A DNA stretch of 60,298 nucleotides, taken from positions 1 through 60,298 of the forward strand of contig NZ_LJRO01000486.1 of assembly GCF_001401155.1 (NCBI RefSeq), read 5' to 3'. Below, piece by piece: positions 16,404 to 26,233 of the stretch; positions within the stretch are counted from its first letter, which is position 1, and the number at the start of each line of letters is the position of its first letter. The DNA comes from Pseudomonas tremae. GTDB lineage: Bacteria; Pseudomonadota; Gammaproteobacteria; Pseudomonadales; Pseudomonadaceae. The notes beneath the pieces are model-generated. The model had not been told where the DNA came from. It saw nothing but the letters and a program-made list of their open reading frames with translations, and did no database searches. The position numbers and the translations under genes were made by a program.

Positions 16404-18176
16404 ATGGCTAACATTAATGCGCTTTCGTTCGACGCCATCATCATCGGTGGCGGCGGTGCAGGCATGCGCGCTGCACTGCAACTGGCTCAGGGTGGTCACA
16501 AGACTGCCGTAGTCACCAAGGTCTTCCCGACCCGTTCGCACACTGTTTCCGCTCAGGGTGGTATCACCTGCGCAATCGCTTCGGCCGATCCGAACGATGA
16601 CTGGCGCTGGCACATGTACGATACCGTCAAAGGCTCCGACTACATCGGTGATCAGGACGCTATCGAGTACATGTGTTCCGTAGGTCCGGAAGCGGTCTTC
16701 GAGCTCGAGCACATGGGCCTGCCGTTCTCCCGTACCGAGCAGGGCCGCATCTATCAGCGCCCGTTCGGCGGTCAGTCCAAGGACTTCGGCAAAGGCGGTC
16801 AGGCTGCCCGTACCTGTGCTGCGGCCGACCGTACCGGTCACGCCCTGCTGCACACCCTGTATCAGGCCAACCTCAAGGCTGGCACAGTATTCCTCAATGA
16901 ATACTACGCAGTGGATCTGGTGAAAAACCAGAATGGCGACTTTGTCGGCATCATCGCCATCTGCATCGAGACAGGCGAGACCTCTTACATCCGTGCCCAC
17001 GCTACCGTGCTGGCAACTGGCGGTGCAGGTCGCATCTACTCGTCCACCACTAATGCCCTGATCAACACCGGTGACGGTATCGGCATGGCGCTTCGCGCTG
17101 GCGTGCCGGTACAGGACATCGAAATGTGGCAGTTCCACCCAACCGGCATCGCCGGCGCAGGTGTACTGGTCACAGAAGGTTGCCGCGGTGAAGGCGGTTA
17201 CCTGATCAACAAGCACGGCGAGCGTTTCATGGAGCGTTATGCGCCGAACGCCAAGGACCTTGCAGGTCGTGACGTGGTCGCGCGTTCCATGGTCAAGGAA
17301 ATCATCGCCGGTAACGGCTGTGGTCCTGATGGCGACCACGTGATGCTCAAGCTCGATCACCTGGGCGAGGAAGTGCTGCACAGCCGTCTGCCAGGCATCA
17401 TGGAGCTGTCCAAGACCTTTGCCCACGTCGACCCTGCAACTGCTCCGATTCCCGTGGTTCCAACCTGCCATTACATGATGGGTGGTGTTGCTACCAACAT
17501 TCATGGTCAAGCAATCACTCAAGATGCGGCTGGCGTCGACCAGATCATCCCGGGCCTGTTCGCCGTAGGTGAAGTGGCTTGCGTATCCGTACACGGCGCA
17601 AACCGCCTGGGCGGCAACTCGCTGCTCGACCTGGTGGTGTTCGGTCGTGCTGCGGGTATCCACCTGGAGCAGGCGTTGCGCGAAGGCGTTGAATACGCAC
17701 GTGCTTCGCAGTCCGACATCGATGCTGCTCTCGCGCGTCTTGCCGGCCTGAACGAGCGTACCACTGGCGAAGACGTTGCCACCCTGCGTAAAGAGCTGCA
17801 GAGCTGCATGCAGAACTACTTCGGTGTGTTCCGTACCGGCGAATACATGCAGAAGGGTATTGCTCAGCTGGCTGACCTGCGCGTGCGCATCGCCAACGTC
17901 AAGATCAACGACAAGAGCCAGGCATTCAACACCGCCCGTATCGAAGCGCTTGAACTGCAAAACCTGCTGGAAGTTGCCGAAGCTACGGCGATTGCCGCAG
18001 AGAATCGTAAAGAGTCCCGCGGCGCTCACGCCCGTGAAGACTTTGAAGATCGCGACGACGAGAACTGGTTGTGCCACACCCTGTATTTCCCGGGTGACAA
18101 GCGTGTAACCAAGCGTGCCGTGAACTTCTCGCCGAAGACTGTTCCGACTTTTGAGCCCAAGATTCGGACTTATTAA
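16404..18176 (+). CDS. sdhA: Succinate dehydrogenase flavoprotein subunit
   Basis: This 590-residue catalytic subunit oxidises succinate to fumarate on covalently bound FAD. The N-terminal FAD motif is IIIGGGGAGMRAAL. The flavin-linked His lies in RSHTVSAQGG. Substrate-binding residues are in the EGCRGEGGYL and HPTGI segments and in the C-terminal CHYMMGG and HGANRLGGNS motifs. Length and order are as in other pseudomonads. Confidence 0.97.
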   Translation: MANINALSFDAIIIGGGGAGMRAALQLAQGGHKTAVVTKVFPTRSHTVSAQGGITCAIASADPNDDWRWHMYDTVKGSDYIGDQDAIEYMCSVGPEAVFELEHMGLPFSRTEQGRIYQRPFGGQSKDFGKGGQAARTCAAADRTGHALLHTLYQANLKAGTVFLNEYYAVDLVKNQNGDFVGIIAICIETGETSYIRAHATVLATGGAGRIYSSTTNALINTGDGIGMALRAGVPVQDIEMWQFHPTGIAGAGVLVTEGCRGEGGYLINKHGERFMERYAPNAKDLAGRDVVARSMVKEIIAGNGCGPDGDHVMLKLDHLGEEVLHSRLPGIMELSKTFAHVDPATAPIPVVPTCHYMMGGVATNIHGQAITQDAAGVDQIIPGLFAVGEVACVSVHGANRLGGNSLLDLVVFGRAAGIHLEQALREGVEYARASQSDIDAALARLAGLNERTTGEDVATLRKELQSCMQNYFGVFRTGEYMQKGIAQLADLRVRIANVKINDKSQAFNTARIEALELQNLLEVAEATAIAAENRKESRGAHAREDFEDRDDENWLCHTLYFPGDKRVTKRAVNFSPKTVPTFEPKIRTY

Positions 18177-18188
18177 GGGGTGACCGAT

Positions 18189-18893
18189 ATGTTGCAAGTC
18201 AGTGTTTATCGTTACAACCCTGATCAGGACGCTGCACCCTTCATGCAGGAGTTTCAGGTCGATACCGGTGGCAAGGACCTGATGGTTCTGGACGTGCTGG
18301 CGCTGGTCAAGGAACAGGACGAAGGCTTTTCTTACCGTCGTTCATGCCGTGAAGGCGTGTGTGGTTCGGATGGCATGAACATCAACGGCAAGAACGGCCT
18401 GGCGTGCATCACGCCGCTGTCTGCGGTTGTCGCCAAGAACAAGCTGATCGTACGTCCGCTGCCTGGTTTGCCGGTCATTCGTGACCTGGTCGTCGATATG
18501 AGCATCTTCTACAAGCAGTACGAGAAGGTGAAGCCGTTCCTGCAGAACGACACGCCGGCTCCGGCCATCGAACGTCTGCAAACTCCGGAAGAGCGCGAGA
18601 AGCTCGACGGTCTGTACGAGTGTATTCTGTGCGCTTGCTGCTCGACTTCGTGCCCGTCCTTCTGGTGGAACCCCGACAAGTTCCTGGGCCCTGCTGCACT
18701 GCTGCAAGCCTATCGTTTTCTGGCTGACAGCCGTGACACACGCACCAGTGAACGTCTGGCTTCGCTTGATGACCCGTTCAGCGTATTCCGCTGCCGCGGC
18801 ATCATGAACTGCGTCAACGTCTGCCCGAAAGGCCTTAACCCAACCAAGGCTATCGGTCACGTGCGCAACATGTTGTTGCAAAACGGCGTCTGA
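18189..18893 (+). CDS. sdhB: Succinate dehydrogenase iron-sulfur subunit
   Basis: This 234-residue subunit relays electrons from SdhA to the quinone site. It has the [2Fe-2S] ligands in SCREGVCGSDG plus a later GLAC, then the [4Fe-4S] and [3Fe-4S] ligands in CILCACCSTSCP and CRGIMNCVNVCPKG. AAGGGG (18175-18180) lies 8 nt before the ATG at 18189, which I prefer to the GTG at 18180. The end of sdhA is 12 bp upstream. Confidence 0.96.
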   Translation: MLQVSVYRYNPDQDAAPFMQEFQVDTGGKDLMVLDVLALVKEQDEGFSYRRSCREGVCGSDGMNINGKNGLACITPLSAVVAKNKLIVRPLPGLPVIRDLVVDMSIFYKQYEKVKPFLQNDTPAPAIERLQTPEEREKLDGLYECILCACCSTSCPSFWWNPDKFLGPAALLQAYRFLADSRDTRTSERLASLDDPFSVFRCRGIMNCVNVCPKGLNPTKAIGHVRNMLLQNGV

Positions 18894-18930
18894 TTCATCG
18901 CATTATCTGTTACACCGTTGCACTGAAATG

Positions 18931-18966
18931 GCCGCGGCGCAGGCTTCAACCGGCGCCGTGGTTTTA
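18931..18966 (+). terminator. Attenuator-like hairpin between sdhB and sucA
   Basis: CCGCGGCGC pairs with GCGCCGTGG (one G-T pair) and is followed by GTTTTAACC, a weak T-run. It may lower read-through into sucA, allowing different sdh and suc output. Confidence 0.5.
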
Positions 18967-19069
18967 ACCTGAGCAGTAGCTCGCAAAGCTGCGGCTCTTA
19001 TTTTGAAGAAATGAGACCAGCAGGGGCATCCGGGCTGGTACCCGGACTATCTGCGTGATCCCTGGTGAC

Positions 19070-19098
19070 TTGATACGGTCGCTGCACACGACTATTTC
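19070..19098 (+). promoter_or_regulatory. Possible internal promoter for sucA
   Basis: TTGATA, a 17-nt spacer and TATTTC lie 55 nt before sucA. The -10 is a modest match, so this is tentative. Confidence 0.3.
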
Positions 19099-19152
19099 AG
19101 GATTGCTCTGGTGTCTTCGCCGGTGGTGTCCCCTTACCGAGGGTGACCAAGC

Positions 19153-21984
19153 ATGCAAGAAAGCGTGATGCAGCGCATGTGGAACAGTGCCCACCTATCC
19201 GGTGGTAACGCTGCCTATGTGGAAGAGCTCTATGAGCTCTACCTGCACGACCCTAACGCTGTGCCAGAAGAATGGCGCACCTACTTTCAGAAGTTGCCAG
19301 CAGACGGCAGCTCTGCCACCGATGTATCGCATTCGACTATTCGCGATCATTTCGTGTTGCTGGCCAAAAACCAGCGCCGCGCTCAGCCGGTCTCCGCCGG
19401 TAGTGTGAGCAGCGAGCACGAGAAGAAGCAGGTTGAAGTGCTGCGACTGATCCAGGCTTATCGGATGCGTGGCCATCAGGCTGCTCAGCTCGATCCGCTG
19501 GGCCTTTGGCAGCGTCCTGCGCCTGCTGACCTGTCGATCAATCATTACGGCTTGACCAATGCCGATCTGGACACGACTTTCCGTGCCGGTGACTTGTTCA
19601 TTGGCAAAGAGGAAGCGAGCCTACGCGAAATTCACGAAGCGTTGCAGCAGACATATTGTCGCACCATCGGCTCCGAGTTCACGCACATCGTGGATTCCGA
19701 GCAGCGCAACTGGTTCATGCAGCGACTCGAGAGTGTTCGTGGCCGTCCGGCTTTCTCGGCCGATATCCAGAGCCATCTGCTTGAGCGCGTTACCGCGGCG
19801 GAAGGTCTCGAGAAGTATCTGGGCACCAAATACCCAGGCACCAAACGCTTCGGTCTGGAAGGCGGTGAAAGCCTGATTCCGATGCTCGACGAGCTTATCC
19901 AGCGTTCCGGGTCCTACGGTACCAAGGAAGTTGTCATCGGCATGGCCCACCGTGGTCGTCTCAACGTGCTGGTCAACACCTTCGGCAAGAACCCGCGCGA
20001 CCTGTTCGACGAGTTCGAAGGCAAAAAGAAAGTGGAGCTGGGTTCCGGTGACGTCAAATATCACCAGGGCTTTTCTTCCAATGTCATGACCGCAGGCGGT
20101 GAAGTTCACCTTGCGATGGCATTCAACCCGTCTCACCTGGAGATCGTTTCTCCGGTGGTCGAAGGGTCGGTGCGTGCGCGTCAGGATCGTCGTAACGATC
20201 CGAATGGCGACAAGGTGCTGCCGATTTCCCTCCACGGCGACGCGGCTTTTGCCGGTCAGGGCGTGGTCATGGAAACCTTCCAGATGTCGCAGACTCGCGG
20301 CTTCAAGACGGGCGGCACGATCCACATCGTTATCAACAACCAGGTGGGTTTCACCATCAGCAACCCGCTGGACTCGCGTTCCACCGAGTACGCCACCGAC
20401 GTTGCCAAGATGATTCAGGCGCCGATCCTCCATGTAAATGGTGATGATCCGGAAGCCGTGATGTTCGTCACCCAGTTGGCGATCGACTACCGCATGCAGT
20501 TCAAGCGGGACATCGTCATCGATCTGGTCTGCTACCGCCGTCGCGGTCACAACGAAGCTGATGAGCCTAGTGGCACTCAGCCTTTGATGTACCAGCAGAT
20601 CACCAAGCAGCGCACTACCCGTGAACTGTATGCCGAGCATCTGATCAAGACAGGCGTTCTCGACGAGGCCCGTGTCCAAGCCAAGGTCGATGACTACCGC
20701 AGCGCGCTGGACAACGGCCTGCACGTGGTGAAAAGCCTGGTCAAGGAGCCGAACAAGGAATTGTTCGTCGACTGGCGTCCGTATCTGGGCCACGCCTGGA
20801 CTGCGCGTCACGACACCCGCTTCGATCTGAAGACTTTGCAGGAACTGTCGGCCAAGCTGATGGAGCTTCCGGAAGGCTTCGTCGTGCAGCGTCAGGTACA
20901 GAAGATCTACGAAGATCGCCAGAAGATGCAGGCCGGTGGCTTGCCGATCAACTGGGGCTACGCGGAGACCATGGCATACGCCACGCTGGCGTTTGAAGGT
21001 CACCCGATCCGCATGACGGGTCAGGATATCGGTCGAGGTACGTTCTCGCACCGTCACGCCGTTCTGCACAACCAGAAAGATGCAGGCACCTACATCCCGC
21101 TGCAGAATCTGTATGTCGGCCAGCCGCGTTTCGACCTGTACGACTCGTTCCTTTCGGAAGAGGCTGTGCTGGCATTCGAATACGGTTACTCGACTACCCA
21201 GCCTGATGCGCTGGTTATCTGGGAAGCCCAGTTCGGCGACTTCGCCAACGGTGCCCAGGTGGTTGTCGATCAGTTCATTACCAGCGGCGAGCACAAGTGG
21301 GGCCGTCTGTGCGGCCTGACCATGCTCTTGCCTCATGGCTATGAAGGGCAGGGGCCAGAGCACTCTTCGGCACGTCTCGAGCGTTACCTGCAATTGTGTG
21401 CCGAGCACAACATTCAGGTATGCGTACCGACGACTCCGGCGCAGATCTACCACCTGCTGCGTCGTCAGGTTATCCGTCCGCTGCGCAAGCCGCTGATCGT
21501 GCTGACACCGAAATCGCTGCTGCGTCACAAGCTTGCTGTCTCGACCCTCGAGGATCTGGCCGAAGGCTCGTTCCAGACCGTCATTCCGGAAATCGATACT
21601 CTCGATCCTGCGAAGGTCACACGTCTGGTGCTGTGCAGCGGCAAGGTCTACTACGACCTGCTGGAAAAACGCCGTGCCGAAGGTCGTGAAGACATCGCTA
21701 TCGTTCGCCTCGAGCAGCTGTATCCGTTCCCTGAAGATGACCTGATGGAAACCATCGCGCCTTACACCAATCTGCAGCACGTGGTCTGGTGTCAGGAAGA
21801 ACCGATGAACCAGGGCGCCTGGTACAGCAGCCAGCACCATCTGCGTCGCAGCATGGGCAATCACAAACGCGAGCTCGTTCTCGAGTACGCCGGTCGTGAT
21901 GCCTCCGCTGCGCCAGCCTGTGGCTACGCTTCGATGCACGCCGAGCAGCAGGAAAAACTCCTGCGCGATGCCTTCACTGTTTAA
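19153..21984 (+). CDS. sucA: 2-Oxoglutarate dehydrogenase E1 component
   Basis: This 943-residue thiamine-diphosphate enzyme decarboxylates 2-oxoglutarate and passes the succinyl group to the lipoate of SucB. It has the N-terminal SucA segment (SGGNAAYVEELYELYLHDP) that binds E2, the HRGRLNVLVNTFGKNP motif of the active site, the ThDP-binding GDAAFAGQGVV region, and a transketolase-like C-terminal half (GQDIGRGTFSHRHA). The start follows GAGGGTG. It is likely served by read-through from sdh plus a possible internal promoter. Confidence 0.97.
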   Translation: MQESVMQRMWNSAHLSGGNAAYVEELYELYLHDPNAVPEEWRTYFQKLPADGSSATDVSHSTIRDHFVLLAKNQRRAQPVSAGSVSSEHEKKQVEVLRLIQAYRMRGHQAAQLDPLGLWQRPAPADLSINHYGLTNADLDTTFRAGDLFIGKEEASLREIHEALQQTYCRTIGSEFTHIVDSEQRNWFMQRLESVRGRPAFSADIQSHLLERVTAAEGLEKYLGTKYPGTKRFGLEGGESLIPMLDELIQRSGSYGTKEVVIGMAHRGRLNVLVNTFGKNPRDLFDEFEGKKKVELGSGDVKYHQGFSSNVMTAGGEVHLAMAFNPSHLEIVSPVVEGSVRARQDRRNDPNGDKVLPISLHGDAAFAGQGVVMETFQMSQTRGFKTGGTIHIVINNQVGFTISNPLDSRSTEYATDVAKMIQAPILHVNGDDPEAVMFVTQLAIDYRMQFKRDIVIDLVCYRRRGHNEADEPSGTQPLMYQQITKQRTTRELYAEHLIKTGVLDEARVQAKVDDYRSALDNGLHVVKSLVKEPNKELFVDWRPYLGHAWTARHDTRFDLKTLQELSAKLMELPEGFVVQRQVQKIYEDRQKMQAGGLPINWGYAETMAYATLAFEGHPIRMTGQDIGRGTFSHRHAVLHNQKDAGTYIPLQNLYVGQPRFDLYDSFLSEEAVLAFEYGYSTTQPDALVIWEAQFGDFANGAQVVVDQFITSGEHKWGRLCGLTMLLPHGYEGQGPEHSSARLERYLQLCAEHNIQVCVPTTPAQIYHLLRRQVIRPLRKPLIVLTPKSLLRHKLAVSTLEDLAEGSFQTVIPEIDTLDPAKVTRLVLCSGKVYYDLLEKRRAEGREDIAIVRLEQLYPFPEDDLMETIAPYTNLQHVVWCQEEPMNQGAWYSSQHHLRRSMGNHKRELVLEYAGRDASAAPACGYASMHAEQQEKLLRDAFTV

Positions 21985-22025
21985 CGCCTTCGAGCATTAG
22001 AAACCGAATTAAGGAATTACAGATA

Positions 22026-23249
22026 ATGGCTATCGAGATCAAAGCCCCCTCTTTCCCGGAATCAGTTGCCGACGGCACCATTTCCAAGTGGTACAAAAAA
22101 GAGGGTGATGCGGTAAAGCGCGACGAGATGCTGGTCGATATCGAGACTGACAAGGTTGTCCTCGAAGTGTTGGCCGAAGCTGACGGCGTGATGGGCGCGA
22201 TCACCAAGGAAGAGGGTGCCATCGTACTGTCCAACGAAGTGCTCGGGACATTGAATGACGGCGCTACGGCATCTGCTGCTCCGGCACCTGCTGCTGCGCC
22301 TGCTTCGGTACCAGCCGCTGCACCGGCTGCATCTGCTGGCGAAGAAGACCCGATTGCCGCGCCTGCTGCGCGTCAACTGGCTGAAGAAAACGGCATCAAC
22401 CTGACCAGCGTGAAAGGCACCGGTAAAGACGGTCGTATCACCAAGGAAGACGTCGTTGCTGCCGTTGAAGCGAAGAAATCCGCTCCAGCCGCTGCTCCAG
22501 CCGCCAAGCCTGCTGCAGCTGCTGCTCCTGTCGTCGCCGCTGGCGATCGCACCGAGAAGCGCGTGCCGATGACTCGCGTGCGTGCAACGGTTGCCAAGCG
22601 TCTGGTCGAAGCCCAGTCGAACATGGCAATGCTGACTACCTTCAACGAAGTCGACATGACAGAAGTCATGGCACTGCGCTCGAAGTACAAGGACCTGTTC
22701 GAGAAGTCGCACAATGGCGTACGTCTGGGCTTTATGTCCTTCTTCGTCAAGGCGGCTACCGAAGCGCTGAAACGCTTCCCGGCTGTCAACGCTTCAATCG
22801 ACGGTTCCGACATCGTCTACCACGGTTATGCCGACGTCGGCGTGGCGGTTTCCAGCGATCGCGGTCTGGTCGTGCCGGTTCTGCGTAACGCAGAACACAT
22901 GAGCCTGGCTGAAATCGAAGGCGGCATCGCTACCTTCGGTAAAAAAGCCCGTGACGGTAAGCTTTCCATCGACGAGATGACCGGCGGTACCTTCACGATC
23001 ACCAACGGTGGTACTTTCGGTTCGATGATGTCGACGCCGATCGTCAACCCGCCACAGGCTGCAATTCTGGGCATGCACAACATTCTGCAGCGCCCGATGG
23101 CAGTCAACGGTCAGGTTGTGATTCGCCCGATGATGTATCTGGCGCTGTCTTACGATCACCGTTTGATCGATGGTAAAGAAGCAGTAACTTTCCTCGTTAC
23201 CATCAAGAACCTGCTGGAAGATCCAGCTCGTCTGTTGCTGGATATCTGA
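22026..23249 (+). CDS. sucB: Dihydrolipoyllysine succinyltransferase (E2 of 2-oxoglutarate dehydrogenase)
   Basis: This 407-residue core protein has a lipoyl domain (about residues 1-80, with the lipoylated Lys43 in DIETDKVVLEV) and an Ala/Pro-rich linker. A peripheral-subunit-binding domain follows (about 110-150, with AARQLAEENGINL), then a second Ala-rich linker and the catalytic acetyltransferase domain (about 185-405), ending in the active-site YDHRLIDG. It transfers succinyl groups to CoA. It lies 41 bp after sucA in the same operon. Confidence 0.97.
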   Translation: MAIEIKAPSFPESVADGTISKWYKKEGDAVKRDEMLVDIETDKVVLEVLAEADGVMGAITKEEGAIVLSNEVLGTLNDGATASAAPAPAAAPASVPAAAPAASAGEEDPIAAPAARQLAEENGINLTSVKGTGKDGRITKEDVVAAVEAKKSAPAAAPAAKPAAAAAPVVAAGDRTEKRVPMTRVRATVAKRLVEAQSNMAMLTTFNEVDMTEVMALRSKYKDLFEKSHNGVRLGFMSFFVKAATEALKRFPAVNASIDGSDIVYHGYADVGVAVSSDRGLVVPVLRNAEHMSLAEIEGGIATFGKKARDGKLSIDEMTGGTFTITNGGTFGSMMSTPIVNPPQAAILGMHNILQRPMAVNGQVVIRPMMYLALSYDHRLIDGKEAVTFLVTIKNLLEDPARLLLDI

Positions 23250-23341
23250 TGAGGCAGCCTCGAGTCGCAGGTTTTATGCTTCAAGCCAGAAGCAAAAGGA
23301 CGTGCACTCGGGGCCGATGTGTTTTACCTAATCAATAGGTC

Positions 23342-23406
23342 GCAAGTCGGCCTCGCGTTAAAACGCGGACTGACTTGCAGCTTGCAGCTAAAAGCTTGCA
23401 GCTAAA
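23342..23406 (+). repeat. Hairpin and 14-bp tandem repeat ahead of lpdG
   Basis: GCAAGTC (23342) pairs with GACTTGC (to about 23378) around an inner stem CGCGTT / AACGCG. Then AGCTTGCAGCTAAA occurs twice in tandem (23379-23392, 23393-23406), ending in the lpdG ribosome binding site AAGAGGA. A CTTGCAG part-copy precedes it. The repeat resembles a common Pseudomonas intergenic string. Confidence 0.6.
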
Positions 23407-23421
23407 GAGGAACTCTTTGTT

Positions 23422-24858
23422 ATGTCCCAGAAATTCGACGTGGTAGTGATTGGCGCAGGCCCTGGCGGCTATGTTGCCGCCATCAAGGCAGCGCAACTTG
23501 GTCTCAAGACTGCCTGCATCGAGAAATATCAGGACAAGGAGGGCAAACTGGCCCTCGGTGGTACCTGCCTGAACGTTGGTTGCATTCCATCCAAGGCGCT
23601 GCTCGACAGCTCCTGGAAATTCTACGAAGCCAAGAATGGCTTCGCGGTACACGGCATTTCCACATCCGAAGTGGCCATCGACGTACCGGCCATGATCGGT
23701 CGCAAGTCGACCATCGTAAAAGGCCTGACCGGCGGCGTTGCCAGCCTGTTCAAAGCCAACGGTGTGACCACCCTGCAAGGTCATGGCAAATTGCTGGCCG
23801 GCAAGAAAGTCGAACTGACAGCTGCCGACGGCACTGTTGAAATCATCGAAGCGGACCACGTGATCCTCGCTTCGGGCTCGCGTCCTATCGACATTCCGCC
23901 AGCTCCGGTTGACCAGAAAGTCATCGTCGATTCGACCGGCGCACTGGAGTTTCAACAGGTTCCGCAGCGTCTGGGCGTTATCGGCGCGGGCGTGATCGGT
24001 CTGGAACTGGGTTCGGTCTGGGCTCGCCTCGGCGCTCAGGTCACTGTCCTGGAAGCACTGGACAAGTTCATCCCTGCCGCCGACGAAGCTGTTTCCAAGG
24101 AAGCACTGAAAACCTTCACCAAGCAGGGTCTGGATATCAAGCTGGGCGCTCGCGTGACTGGCTCCAAGGTCAATGGCGAAGAAGTGGTTGTCAGCTACAC
24201 CGACGCCGCAGGCGAGCAGTCGATCACCTTTGATCGTCTGATCGTAGCGGTAGGCCGTCGCCCTGTTACCACCGACTTGCTGGCTTCGGACAGCGGCGTC
24301 GATCTGGACGAACGCGGTTTCATCTACGTCGATGACTACTGCACCACCAGCGTTCCCGGCGTTTACGCCATCGGTGACGTGGTACGTGGCCTGATGCTGG
24401 CCCACAAGGCTTCGGAAGAAGGCATCATGGTTGTCGAGCGCATCAAGGGCCACAAGGCTCAGATGAACTACAACCTGGTCCCATCGGTTATCTACACCCA
24501 CCCGGAAATCGCCTGGGTCGGCAAGACCGAACAGACTCTCAAGGCCGAAGGCGTTGAAGTCAATGTCGGTACGTTCCCGTTCGCAGCCAGTGGCCGTGCC
24601 ATGGCTGCCAACGACACCGGTGGCTTCGTCAAGATCATTGCCGACGCCAAGACCGATCGCGTATTGGGTGTTCACGTTATTGGCCCGAGTGCTGCAGAGC
24701 TGGTACAGCAAGGCGCAATCGCTATGGAGTTCGGCACCAGTGCAGAAGATATCGGCATGATGGTCTTCTCGCACCCGACGTTGTCCGAAGCGCTGCACGA
24801 AGCTGCACTGGCTGTGAATGGCGGTGCCATCCATATTCAGAATCGCAAGAAACGCTAA
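23422..24858 (+). CDS. lpdG: Dihydrolipoyl dehydrogenase (E3)
   Basis: This 478-residue flavoprotein reoxidises the dihydrolipoyl groups of SucB with NAD+. It has the FAD motif VVVIGAGPGGYVAA, the redox-active disulfide Cys49/Cys54 in GGTCLNVGCIPSK, the NAD motif GAGVIGLELGSVW, and the C-terminal His-Glu pair in HPTLSEALHEA. Its place in the suc cluster marks it as the 2-oxoglutarate and glycine-cleavage form. The 172-bp gap before it, with a hairpin, may uncouple its expression from sucB. Confidence 0.96.
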   Translation: MSQKFDVVVIGAGPGGYVAAIKAAQLGLKTACIEKYQDKEGKLALGGTCLNVGCIPSKALLDSSWKFYEAKNGFAVHGISTSEVAIDVPAMIGRKSTIVKGLTGGVASLFKANGVTTLQGHGKLLAGKKVELTAADGTVEIIEADHVILASGSRPIDIPPAPVDQKVIVDSTGALEFQQVPQRLGVIGAGVIGLELGSVWARLGAQVTVLEALDKFIPAADEAVSKEALKTFTKQGLDIKLGARVTGSKVNGEEVVVSYTDAAGEQSITFDRLIVAVGRRPVTTDLLASDSGVDLDERGFIYVDDYCTTSVPGVYAIGDVVRGLMLAHKASEEGIMVVERIKGHKAQMNYNLVPSVIYTHPEIAWVGKTEQTLKAEGVEVNVGTFPFAASGRAMAANDTGGFVKIIADAKTDRVLGVHVIGPSAAELVQQGAIAMEFGTSAEDIGMMVFSHPTLSEALHEAALAVNGGAIHIQNRKKR

Positions 24859-25066
24859 GACAACAAGAGAAACCACGACGCAGTGCCCGTCGTGAGCCTT
24901 GCCAGCAGGGCTTACCGCGGAATCTGCGCCGGACTCGACCTCTCAGGCGGCTCATCGAGTGTCCAGTGGCACTTGTGGAGTCCACCCGGAGTAGCGGTCA
25001 CAGGTGGTGCGGCACGCTGACGTGCAGCACCGAATGCGCAGTACCTAAACGAAGACGGTAATAAGC

Positions 25067-26233
25067 ATGAATCTTCACGAGTATCAGGGTAAGCAGCTGT
25101 TCGCTGAGTACGGCCTGCCAGTATCCAAAGGTTACGCGGTAGACACCCCGGAAGCAGCAGCGGAAGCCTGCGACAAGATCGGCGGGACCGAATGGGTTGT
25201 CAAAGCCCAGGTTCACGCGGGTGGTCGTGGTAAAGCGGGCGGCGTAAAGCTGGTTCGCAGCAAGGAAGATGCAGCAGCCTTCGCTCAACAGTGGCTGGGC
25301 AAGCGTCTGGTGACTTACCAGACTGACGCCAATGGTCAGCCAGTGACCAAGATCCTGGTCGAGTCCTGCACCGATATCGCCAAAGAGCTGTATCTGGGCG
25401 CAGTAGTTGACCGTTCCAGCCGTCGTATCGTGTTCATGGCCTCCACCGAAGGTGGCGTGGACATCGAGAAGATCGCTCACGACACTCCTGAAAAGATTCT
25501 CAAGGCTACTATCGATCCACTGGTTGGCGCACAGCCATTCCAGGGCCGCGATCTGGCTTTCCAGCTTGGCCTGGAAGGCAAGCAGGTCACTCAGTTCGCC
25601 AAGATCTTCACCGGCCTGGCCAAGCTGTTCCAGGACCACGATCTGGCTCTGCTGGAAGTGAACCCGCTGGTGATCAAGGCTGACGGCGATCTGCACTGCC
25701 TTGACGCCAAGATCAACATCGATGCCAACGCCATGTACCGTCAGCCAAAGCTGAAGGGCTTCCACGATCCTTCGCAGGACGATCCTCGCGAAGCTCACGC
25801 TGCCAAGTTCGAACTGAACTACGTAGCGCTGGAAGGCAACATCGGTTGCATGGTTAACGGTGCTGGCCTGGCCATGGGTACCATGGACATCGTCAACCTG
25901 CATGGCGGCAAGCCTGCGAACTTCCTTGACGTTGGCGGCGGCGCCACCAAGGAACGCGTTACCGAAGCGTTCAAGATCATCCTGTCCGACACCAATGTCG
26001 CCGCAGTACTGGTCAACATCTTCGGCGGCATCGTTCGTTGCGACATGATTGCCGAAGGCATCATCGGTGCAGTGAAAGAAGTCGGCGTGAAAATCCCGGT
26101 TGTTGTTCGCCTTGAAGGCAACAACGCTGAACTGGGCGCTAAAGTACTGGCAGAAAGCGGTTTGAACATCATCGCTGCTACCAGCCTGACCGACGCTGCT
26201 CAACAAGTTGTCAAAGCCGCGGAGGGCAAGTAA
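25067..26233 (+). CDS. sucC: Succinyl-CoA synthetase (ADP-forming) beta subunit
   Basis: This 388-residue subunit has an N-terminal ATP-grasp domain (about 1-235, starting MNLHEYQGKQLF) and a C-terminal CoA-ligase Rossmann domain (about 240-388, with the GGGATKERV phosphate loop region and IFGGIVRCD). With SucD it makes succinate and nucleoside triphosphate from succinyl-CoA. The gap of 208 bp after lpdG contains several weak hairpins but no promoter I can defend. It overlaps sucD by one base (TAATG). Confidence 0.97.
   Translation: MNLHEYQGKQLFAEYGLPVSKGYAVDTPEAAAEACDKIGGTEWVVKAQVHAGGRGKAGGVKLVRSKEDAAAFAQQWLGKRLVTYQTDANGQPVTKILVESCTDIAKELYLGAVVDRSSRRIVFMASTEGGVDIEKIAHDTPEKILKATIDPLVGAQPFQGRDLAFQLGLEGKQVTQFAKIFTGLAKLFQDHDLALLEVNPLVIKADGDLHCLDAKINIDANAMYRQPKLKGFHDPSQDDPREAHAAKFELNYVALEGNIGCMVNGAGLAMGTMDIVNLHGGKPANFLDVGGGATKERVTEAFKIILSDTNVAAVLVNIFGGIVRCDMIAEGIIGAVKEVGVKIPVVVRLEGNNAELGAKVLAESGLNIIAATSLTDAAQQVVKAAEGK

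Noticed and set aside
15921..18197. A 758-codon open frame antisense to sdhA
   Set aside because: It mirrors sdhA codon by codon in G+C-rich DNA, where stop codons are rare on the opposite strand. It has no ribosome binding site or recognisable protein.
19621..21939. A 772-codon open frame antisense to sucA
   Set aside because: Same explanation: a shadow of strongly biased codon use in a highly expressed gene.
23332..24876. A 514-codon open frame antisense to lpdG
   Set aside because: Shadow frame; lpdG itself has all catalytic motifs on the other strand.
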